Assembly: GCA_002325645.1 (NCBI GenBank)
Contig: DCSN01000205.1
Span: 10,105-20,552, forward strand
DNA length: 10,448 bases
Direction of reading: 5' to 3'
Source: Pseudanabaena sp. UBA1465
GTDB taxonomy: Bacteria > Cyanobacteriota > Cyanobacteriia > Pseudanabaenales > Pseudanabaenaceae
Shown here: positions 5,770 through 10,448 of the stretch, in pieces
Layout of the letters: every line of letters starts with the position of its first letter
How positions within the stretch are numbered: position 1 is the first letter of the stretch
Translations under genes and position numbers: made by a program
The notes under the pieces: model-generated
Told to the model about the DNA's origin: nothing
The model's database searches: none
The model's input: only the letters and a program-made list of their open reading frames with translations

Positions 5770-7638
5770 ATGGCAGACAAAAAGAAAATCAAGCAAAAAA
5801 AAGCCCTGTTAGATAAATTAAAGAAATGGAAATCTATTAACAAGAGTTGGCAAAAGCCTTTATCCATCTTTCGCTATGGGAGCAAAGCTTTAGGATTGGT
5901 TTGGCAAACTAGCGCAGTTTTAACCCTAGCGATCGCCCTTTTCACGCTGATCGGCGGTCTATTACCTGCGGCGATCGCCTATGTCGGCAAATTGATTGTG
6001 GATAGTGTGGTCTTAGCCTCCCGTAGCGGCTTATTAAGCGATCGCAATTTGGCGCTAAGTTATGTGGGAATGGAAGCAGTTCTGATCATGGTTTTGGCAG
6101 CCGCCCAGAAGGGATTGAACGTATCACAATCTTTGCTCAGGGTTCTCTTAGGGCAGAAAGTAAATGTTTTAATTTTGGAAAAGGCGCTCACCTTAGAGTT
6201 AGCCCATTTTGAGGATTCAGAATTTTATGACAAAATGACACAGGCGCGATCGCAGGCTTCCAGTCGTCCTTTATCCTTAATCAGTCGCATCTTTGGATTA
6301 GGACAATCTGCCTTAACCCTATTGACCTTTAGTGGTTTGCTCTTGAATTTTTCGGTTTGGGCAGTCATTGTCTTAGTCTTAGCCGCAATTCCTTCTTTCA
6401 TTGCTGAAACCAGATTTTCTGAACACGCTTTCCGTCTATTTCGATGGCGATCGCCAGAAACCCGTCAACAGCATTATCTAGAAACATTACTAGCGCGGGA
6501 AGACTACGCCAAGGAAGTCCAGCTTTATCAATTAGGCGAAATGTTATTAAAGCGTTATCGCGATATTTTTAATCGACTCTATGACGCGGATCGGAATCTC
6601 ACAATTCAAAAGGGATTTTGGGGCTATCTATTGGGATTGCTTAGTACAGGTGCATTTTACGCCGCCTATGCTTGGATTGTGATGGAGGCGATCGCGGGCA
6701 AAATCAGCCTAGGGGAAATGACCATGTATTTAGTCGTCTTCCGACAGGGTCAGTCCACCTTTGCCGCCGCCCTCACTTCGATCGGTGGTATGTACGAAGA
6801 CAATCTCTATTTAGCAAATCTCTACGAATTTCTAGAACAACCAATTCCTAAATCAGATGGCAAAATTACTAGAGGAATTGAACTTGATGGGATTAGATTT
6901 GAGAATGTCTCTTTTTGTTATCCCGAAAGCCAATCGCCAGTTTTAAAGAATATTTCACTACATTTACAACATGGCGAAAAACTAGCGATCGTTGGTGAAA
7001 ATGGCTCTGGCAAAACCACACTGATTAAGCTCTTAACCAGATTATATATTCCCAGCAGTGGTCGAATTCTCTTGGATGGAGTGGACTTAAATGATTGGGA
7101 TATTGATGTATTGCGAAAGCGCATCGGCGTAATTTTCCAGAACTTCGTGCAGTATCAATTTACAGTGGGAGAGAATGTCGGTGTTGGTGATGTCGATCGC
7201 CTTAACGATGATCAAGAGTGGGAAATTGCTTCGGAAAAAGGTATGGCGAAACCCTTTATCAATAATATGCCCAAAAAATTTGAAACCCAGTTAGGCAGAT
7301 GGTTTAAGGGTGGTCAAGAACTATCAGGAGGGCAATGGCAAAAGATTGCTCTGTCACGCGCTTTTATGCGATCGCAGGCAGATATTCTTGTCCTCGATGA
7401 ACCAACCGCCGCAATGGATGCAGAAGCGGAAATGAATATTTTCAATCATTTTCGGGCGCTCACCAAAAATCAAATGGTGGTGTTAATTTCCCATCGTTTT
7501 TCCACTGTCCGCATGGCTGACAAAATCATCGTTATGGCGGATGGTCAAATCACCGAGCAGGGCAGCCATGAGCAGCTATTAGCCGCCAATGGACGCTATG
7601 CCCATCTGTTTTCATTACAAGCCGCAGGCTATCAATAA
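5770..7638 (+). CDS. ABC exporter, fused permease and ATPase (ABCB/MsbA type)
   Basis: 622-aa half-transporter, the usual length for a TMD-NBD fusion that works as a dimer in the inner membrane. A basic N-terminal tail (KKKIKQKK) precedes the membrane domain, with helices at about 47-82, 96-113, 178-212 and 284-308. The block FEDSEFYDKMTQARSQAS (147-164) is typical of the ABCB-like exporters. The NBD has Walker A GENGSGKT (409-416), Q-loop Q457 in FQNFVQYQF, signature LSGGQ (518-522), Walker B ILVLDEP (539-545) with E544, D-loop AAMD (547-550) and H-loop H575. All catalytic residues are present, so it should be active. The substrate (lipid, peptide or drug) cannot be told. The gene is monocistronic here and is divergent from the omega-RNA/iscB unit, with about 115 bp between the predicted start sites. 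No strong Shine-Dalgarno sequence precedes the ATG. Confidence 0.93.
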   Translation: MADKKKIKQKKALLDKLKKWKSINKSWQKPLSIFRYGSKALGLVWQTSAVLTLAIALFTLIGGLLPAAIAYVGKLIVDSVVLASRSGLLSDRNLALSYVGMEAVLIMVLAAAQKGLNVSQSLLRVLLGQKVNVLILEKALTLELAHFEDSEFYDKMTQARSQASSRPLSLISRIFGLGQSALTLLTFSGLLLNFSVWAVIVLVLAAIPSFIAETRFSEHAFRLFRWRSPETRQQHYLETLLAREDYAKEVQLYQLGEMLLKRYRDIFNRLYDADRNLTIQKGFWGYLLGLLSTGAFYAAYAWIVMEAIAGKISLGEMTMYLVVFRQGQSTFAAALTSIGGMYEDNLYLANLYEFLEQPIPKSDGKITRGIELDGIRFENVSFCYPESQSPVLKNISLHLQHGEKLAIVGENGSGKTTLIKLLTRLYIPSSGRILLDGVDLNDWDIDVLRKRIGVIFQNFVQYQFTVGENVGVGDVDRLNDDQEWEIASEKGMAKPFINNMPKKFETQLGRWFKGGQELSGGQWQKIALSRAFMRSQADILVLDEPTAAMDAEAEMNIFNHFRALTKNQMVVLISHRFSTVRMADKIIVMADGQITEQGSHEQLLAANGRYAHLFSLQAAGYQ

Positions 7639-7662
7639 TAATTTACCGCTCTGTATCTTCAA

Positions 7663-7726
7663 GGTTTGTAAACTAAACGATCGCCTTTTCTAATTCGCTT
7701 GTATCAGCAGCGCGATCGCCCATTAG
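7663..7726 (-). repeat. TA-border repeat copy A (methyltransferase-tail remnant)
   Basis: About 64 bp, read on the minus strand, beginning right after the PIN toxin stop. It encodes a broken version of the peptide ADTSELEKAI...LVYK found whole in copy C. The copy carries a 13-bp insertion with GCGATCGC between CCTAAT and GCTGATAC, lacks one ATCG of the GCGATCGATCGC stretch seen in copy C, and stops at TTTACAAAC, where homology ends. It cannot encode a product. Confidence 0.75.
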
Positions 7727-7728
7727 GT

Positions 7729-8139
7729 TTATCTCAGCAAGGCTATAAATCCTGCTTGCTCAAAATGTTTGTCATAGGCGATCGCTTCTAATATATTTTG
7801 CTGCTGCATGATTTGAAATGATGTGCAATCCGTGTGACTCCAAGCTTGATCGGGGCGTTGATCGTATAGCTCAAGAGCTTTTTGAAATAGCATATCAGCT
7901 TGCAAAATCACTTCGATTTCAGGATTTATAAATGCGTGTTTGATGAATCTGACGGCTTTTTGTCGATAGGATTTACCTTTACCAGAGAAGGCGTTGAGAA
8001 GTTCAGTAAATACCATTTCACTGGTCACTATGGGCGTTGAAATTAAGCTGACTGATATTTGTCGAGCTTTTTGATGTAAATCATCTTCTGGATTGAGTAG
8101 GGCGATCCAGTAGCCTGTGACTGCAAATACTTTCTTCAT
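7729..8139 (-). CDS. PIN-domain toxin (VapC-like), first catalytic Asp lost
   Basis: 136 aa, a normal length for a single PIN-domain RNase toxin. The family opening is of the type KKVFADTGYWIALLNP; here it reads KKVFAVTGYWIALLNPEDD, so the first metal-binding aspartate is Val7 (codon GTC, one base from GAC). The other acidic positions are present: E46 in VFTELLNAF, D104 in SHTDCTSF, D123 in AYDKHFEQAGF. PIN domains need these acids to bind Mg/Mn and cleave RNA, so this toxin is probably inactive or weak. The start ATG overlaps the antitoxin stop (ATGA), a common translational coupling in type II TA operons. It could still bind and titrate the antitoxin. Confidence 0.85.
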   Translation of the reverse strand: MKKVFAVTGYWIALLNPEDDLHQKARQISVSLISTPIVTSEMVFTELLNAFSGKGKSYRQKAVRFIKHAFINPEIEVILQADMLFQKALELYDQRPDQAWSHTDCTSFQIMQQQNILEAIAYDKHFEQAGFIALLR

Positions 8140-8408
8140 GCTTCTTCTTTAGGGCTACCATATAAATAATGATCTAGATTTTTGGCAAGGTCTTGGGGAA
8201 TATTTGTTTCTGTTGGCATCTCAGAATTGACTTGATCGATAAATCTCAAAAAATCTGGAATGTTAGATTCTTTATTTTTTTGAATAGATTCTTGTCTGTA
8301 GTTTTCAATGGTTCGAGTTTTGATGAATAAAAAGAAGTTCAAGACTTCGCGCGCCAGAAAATCGGGAGCTTGATCGAGTTCTCGGATTAGTTGTTCTTTG
8401 TCTGACAT
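8136..8408 (-). CDS. DUF2281-like antitoxin of the PIN toxin
   Basis: 90 aa. The N-terminal helical segment KEQLIRELDQAPDFLAREVL followed by NFFLFIKTR matches the DUF2281/VapB-type pattern (EQLL..L..LP..L..EVLDFV.FLK). The remaining part is hydrophilic and ends in a YLYGSPKEEA tail expected to wrap the toxin. No clear DNA-binding AbrB fold is visible. A good Shine-Dalgarno sequence AGGA (8418-8421) lies 9 bp before the ATG. It is first in a two-gene unit with the PIN toxin, which it overlaps by 4 bp. Confidence 0.78.
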   Translation of the reverse strand: MSDKEQLIRELDQAPDFLAREVLNFFLFIKTRTIENYRQESIQKNKESNIPDFLRFIDQVNSEMPTETNIPQDLAKNLDHYLYGSPKEEA

Positions 8409-8471
8409 GGTATTTATTCCTACTATTTTTTATTGTTTATCAAACTTTTGATTTTATTTGTATTACAGGCT

Positions 8472-8617
8472 TTACTCTATTTTAATTGCTGTGTATTCTT
8501 GTTCTGTTAGTTCAAATTCTGGATCGATGATTTTTACTTCGTCATAGGTGAGTTGATAGAGTTTGTAAACTAAGCGATCGCTTTTTCTAATTCACTCGTA
8601 TCAGCATGGCGATCGCA
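8472..8617 (-). repeat. TA-border repeat copy B (methyltransferase-tail remnant)
   Basis: About 146 bp closely similar to copy C, ending at the same stop (minus-strand TAA at 8472-8474, after an ...AIKIE-like tail). It lacks 4 bp at GCGATCGATCGC, which shifts the frame: the reading ADTSELEKAI runs into a stop. The 5' side carries GCGATCGCCAT in front of GCTGATAC, as in copy D. A 23-codon ATG frame (8640 to 8569) spans the junction, but nothing suggests it is expressed. The rest of 8409-8654 holds only the AT-rich leader of the antitoxin and a 37-bp spacer. Confidence 0.8.
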
Positions 8618-8654
8618 TGATTTAACAGCGAGAATTTTCATTGTCCAGTTTAAA

Positions 8655-9002
8655 TTAACTTTGTTGTTGATATTCTATGATGATATTCCTAATCTCGTCG
8701 GCTTCAATATCTGACTGTTCAGACTTCGGATAAATGGTCAGTAAAACTATTCTTGTTGATATTTTGAGGTAATAAATTAATCGATATCCTCCACTTTTTC
8801 CTTTGTTAATGTCACTATTTTTAACTCTTAGTTTAAACACGGGATAGCCAATCCCTGATATTTGATCACCGAGTAGCTCTCCTTGCTCAAGTTGATTGAT
8901 AATTGGCTGGAGGTCTTGACGAATGTTTCGATATTTTTTGGCAAGAGTGCGTATATTTTTCCGAAAAATTGGTGAGGCTTCAATTTGGATTGGGTTAGTC
9001 AT
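8655..9002 (-). CDS. RelE-family mRNA interferase toxin
   Basis: 115 aa with the RelE/ParE fold pattern: two N-terminal helices (FRKNIRTLAKKYRNIRQDL), then the strand YPVFKLRVKNSDINKGKSGG (53-72), YRLIYYLK (73-80) and the C-terminal strand IVLLTIYPKSEQSDI (85-99). The basic residues K61, K67, K69, R74 and the Y91/K93 pair are in the positions used by ribosome-dependent RelE-like RNases, so it looks active. The C-terminal helix EIRNIIIEY is also typical. It overlaps its antitoxin by 8 bp and shares its transcript. Confidence 0.88.
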   Translation of the reverse strand: MTNPIQIEASPIFRKNIRTLAKKYRNIRQDLQPIINQLEQGELLGDQISGIGYPVFKLRVKNSDINKGKSGGYRLIYYLKISTRIVLLTIYPKSEQSDIEADEIRNIIIEYQQQS

Positions 9003-9228
9003 TTTCTAGCCCTTCCCAAAGTTGAGATAGTGGAATTGTTTGACCTGTCATCGCTTCGTGCCATGCTTGGCGAAAGTCAGATATTATTTCTTCTTTAGTG
9101 AAGTCTTCTGGTGATTCTGGAATTAGTACGATGATTTCTACTCGACTATTTTTGTTTTTCAGTAGTGGACTGTCTAGGGTTATTTGCCCTTGTTCATTGA
9201 TGGTTGCCATTGCTTTAAGTGCTTTCAT
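8995..9228 (-). CDS. RelN-like antitoxin
   Basis: 77 aa. The beginning MKALKAMATINEQGQITLDS is the N-terminal beta-rich dimerisation/DNA-binding part known from cyanobacterial RelN antitoxins, followed by RVEIIVLIPESPED. The C-terminal helix DFRQAWHEAMTGQTIPLSQL ending WEGLEND is the family's toxin-binding tail. Neutralisation of the neighbouring RelE and autoregulation of the promoter are the expected roles. The start is supported by AAGGA (9237-9241) 8 bp upstream; an inner ATG (MATINEQ) has no such site. Some details of the family name come from memory. Confidence 0.82.
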   Translation of the reverse strand: MKALKAMATINEQGQITLDSPLLKNKNSRVEIIVLIPESPEDFTKEEIISDFRQAWHEAMTGQTIPLSQLWEGLEND

Positions 9229-9252
9229 GTTTTTATTCCTTAGTTAGAAGTT

Positions 9253-9404
9253 TTACTCAATTGTAATTGCTTTGTATTCTGGTTCTGTTAGTTCAAATTC
9301 TGGGTCAATAATTTTTACTTCGTTATATGTGAGTTGATAGAGTTTGTAAACTAAGCGATCGATCGCCTTTTCTAATTCGCTCGTATCAGCATTAGGATTA
9401 ATGT
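9253..9404 (-). pseudogene. TA-border repeat copy C, most complete methyltransferase-tail fragment
   Basis: Read on the minus strand directly after the DUF5615 stop, one frame is open for about 50 codons: VNINPNADTSELEKAIDRLV, then YKLYQLTYNEVKIIDPEF, then ELTEPEYKAITIE and a TAA. NPNADTSELEKEIDRLVY-type tails close many cyanobacterial class I DNA methyltransferases of restriction systems (TaqI/Eco57I-like), so this is best read as the severed C-terminus of such a gene. There is no start codon and no catalytic part. Confidence 0.7.
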
Positions 9405-9770
9405 TTACCTTTTCCTGATTCTGAATTTATTCTGATCGACAATTACAGTTGCGCCAATTATTTCTGGTAAGTTAACTTGATTGATAAATTGTTCTAATGC
9501 TTGTCGAATTTCTATGGCGATCGCTTCAAAGGGAAATCTTAAAATAATTAAGCCGCAATGCGTATTTGGTGGATAGTTTTTGATGTTTGACCATCCGAGA
9601 TCGCGGCTAACGATTATTCTTTGTTCTGTTTGGGCGAATATAAATATTTCGGGATCTTTTGTGCCGCTAAGTCCAGACGTTTTAACGTGAATGGCATCAT
9701 GCCCTTTGTCTTTGAGTAAAGTTTCTAAACTTATTGGACAATCTTCATCGATTAGAAAACGTAATTTCAA
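9405..9770 (-). CDS. DUF5615 PIN-like toxin
   Basis: 121 aa. It opens with MKLRFLIDEDCPISLETLLK: the LIDED acidic cluster (D8, E9, D10) is the metal-binding start of the DUF5615/Mut7-C PIN-like fold. GHDAIHVKTSGLSGTKDPEI (23-42) with D39, and IIVSRDLGW with D57, complete the acidic set. The C-terminal strand GLIILRFP leads into a helix and a basic end (KFRIRKR). All expected acidic residues are present, so it is predicted to be an active RNase. The start overlaps the DUF433 stop by 4 bp (ATGA). DUF433 + DUF5615 is a well-known TA-like pairing. Confidence 0.87.
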   Translation of the reverse strand: MKLRFLIDEDCPISLETLLKDKGHDAIHVKTSGLSGTKDPEIFIFAQTEQRIIVSRDLGWSNIKNYPPNTHCGLIILRFPFEAIAIEIRQALEQFINQVNLPEIIGATVIVDQNKFRIRKR

Positions 9771-10009
9771 CTTACTTTCTCCATTGAATAGACTGTTTCA
9801 TAGTTTAGAAGCTCGGAGAAGTAAGCAAGTGATGCAAGAATCTGTTCGCGGGTAACTGCATATTCTTGAATTACTTCGTCATAGGTCATGCCACCAGCAA
9901 GGGAGCCGATAATTATGGCGATCGGAAGACGAGTTCCTTTTAGTACGGGTTTACCATGTTGGATTTCGTTGTCGATGGTAATTACATCAGTTAGAATGCT
10001 TTTTTTCAT
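9767..10009 (-). CDS. DUF433 antitoxin
   Basis: 80 aa. DUF433 signature: HGKPVLKGTRLPIAIIIGSL (18-37) then AGGMTYDEVIQEYAVTREQI (38-57) and LASLAYFSELL, a small winged-helix-like fold that probably binds the operon promoter. The start is secured by a strong Shine-Dalgarno sequence, AAGGAG (10017-10022), 7 bp before the ATG. It is the first gene of the pair with the DUF5615 toxin. Confidence 0.88.
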   Translation of the reverse strand: MKKSILTDVITIDNEIQHGKPVLKGTRLPIAIIIGSLAGGMTYDEVIQEYAVTREQILASLAYFSELLNYETVYSMEKVS

Positions 10010-10033
10010 AATCTATCTCCTTATAAAAGCTAG

Positions 10034-10067
10034 TTTTCTAATTCGCTCGTATCAGCATGGCGATCGC
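10034..10067 (-). repeat. TA-border repeat copy D (short)
   Basis: 34 bp, on the minus strand GCGATCGCCATGCTGATACG followed by AGCGAATTAGAAAA, shared with copy B almost without change. It begins at the stop codon of the truncated toxin remnant and ends just before the DUF433 ribosome binding site. The downstream methyltransferase-tail sequence is absent. Confidence 0.75.
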
Positions 10068-10117
10068 TAGTAGACTTCATTGTGAGTACCAATATCAAGT
10101 AAGACTAGTTCTCTCAT
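10067..10117 (-). pseudogene. Remnant of a RelE-like toxin, 16 codons
   Basis: An ATG overlapping the antitoxin stop (ATGA, as in the other modules) opens a frame reading MRELVLLDIGTHNEVY and then TAG. LLDIGTHDEVY-like endings are found at the C-terminus of RelE/HigB-type mRNA interferases, so this looks like the toxin's start codon joined to its last residues after an internal deletion. It is too short to fold or act. Confidence 0.6.
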
Positions 10118-10338
10118 TCGTCTTCTGCCAAAGTTGCTTGTAGTTCAGAAATGATGTCTTCTATGGGTTGAGGTTTTAGCTCTCCACGATGAAATGCGGC
10201 GATCGCTTCTTTGGCATCTTGAGCGATTTCATCGCGACGGGTTTCAATCATTTGGTTTTTAATGATTTCTAAAAGCATTTCTCTTTGTTCAATTGAAAGC
10301 TGATTAACTGTTAAAATAGCTTCTTCTAATGTAACCAT
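10114..10338 (-). CDS. Antitoxin-like small helical protein, toxin deleted
   Basis: 74 aa, predicted all-helical: MVTLEEAILTVNQLSIEQRE, MLLEIIKNQMIETRRDEIAQ, then DAKEAIAAFHRGELKPQPIE and DIISELQATLAEDE. LS.EQRE.LLEII and the C-terminal EIIAEL-type helix are familiar in cyanobacterial antitoxins paired with RelE-like toxins; I cannot name the family with certainty. The Shine-Dalgarno sequence TAGGAG (10346-10351) stands 7 bp upstream, and a TATAAT box lies further upstream. The partner toxin is reduced to 16 codons, so this may be an orphan, possibly able to neutralise a related toxin elsewhere. Confidence 0.75.
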   Translation of the reverse strand: MVTLEEAILTVNQLSIEQREMLLEIIKNQMIETRRDEIAQDAKEAIAAFHRGELKPQPIEDIISELQATLAEDE

Positions 10339-10369
10339 TTTCGATCTCCTAATTAGTTTAAATGTCTTG

Positions 10370-10400
10370 ATTATAGCGAAATATCAAGAATTTTATTCAA
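10370..10400 (-). promoter_or_regulatory. Candidate promoter of the toxin-antitoxin array
   Basis: A perfect TATAAT (10375-10370 on the minus strand) stands about 30 bp before the ATG of the leading antitoxin gene. A -35-like TTGAAT lies at 10400-10395 with a 19-bp spacer, slightly long. No comparably good promoter is seen before the inner modules, so readthrough along the whole array is possible. Confidence 0.5.
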
Positions 10401-10448
10401 ATTCACATCATTCACATATTTTCCTTGTCACCTCTCTCCTTCTACTAT

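Noticed and set aside
960..7380. GCGATCGC octamers as operators
   Set aside because: They are HIP1, spread through coding and non-coding DNA alike in cyanobacteria, and not tied to promoters here.
8569..8640. 23-codon ATG frame across border copy B as a small gene
   Set aside because: Formed by a frameshifted remnant joined to spacer DNA; no Shine-Dalgarno sequence.
7663..10067. Spaced repeats as a CRISPR array
   Set aside because: Only four copies of unequal length, spaced by 600-900 bp of intact genes; no short regular spacers and no cas genes.
9888..10070. Plus-strand open frame over the DUF433 gene
   Set aside because: Antisense to a well-supported antitoxin with a strong ribosome binding site.

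Overview
The window looks like chromosomal DNA from a filamentous cyanobacterium, plausibly of the Pseudanabaena type. The basis is the very frequent octamer GCGATCGC (HIP1, a cyanobacterial hallmark), moderate-to-low GC, and cyanobacterial versions of ScpA, RelN/RelE-type and DUF433/DUF5615 modules. The genus is an inference; the phylum is well supported.

Left part, 1-1891, + strand, housekeeping: the 3' end of an unrecognised gene, a LapA/DUF1049 membrane protein closed by a very strong terminator, then scpA (chromosome condensation) overlapped by 4 bp with a secreted PPC-domain protein. A hairpin and a roughly 92-bp MITE-like element fill 1892-2067.

Middle, 2068-5655, - strand, a defence/mobile block: an omega-RNA (HEARO) with its own candidate promoter and guide, an IscB RNA-guided nuclease, then a NACHT NTPase whose ATG follows the IscB element directly. 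Two points stand out. The IscB has intact HNH and RuvC-I/II motifs but appears to have lost about 70 residues carrying RuvC-III, so it may be a natural nickase or a binding-only protein. The element's right edge meets an ATGA that is also the NACHT start codon, which suggests insertion between an ancestral NACHT promoter/leader (now the omega-RNA promoter and guide) and its coding region.

Position 5770-7638, + strand: an ABC exporter half-transporter with fused permease and ATPase.

Right part, 7663-10400, - strand: a tandem array of four type II toxin-antitoxin modules: DUF2281-like/PIN, RelN/RelE, DUF433/DUF5615, and an antitoxin whose toxin survives only as 16 codons. After each toxin lies a same-orientation copy of one sequence, which reads best as a decayed C-terminal tail of a DNA methyltransferase. 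The PIN toxin has lost its first catalytic aspartate by what looks like one base change. The array therefore combines intact modules, a probably disarmed toxin and a deleted toxin, with a repeated border after each module. This border organisation and the RuvC-III-less IscB fused upstream of the NACHT gene are the two best candidates for something undescribed.
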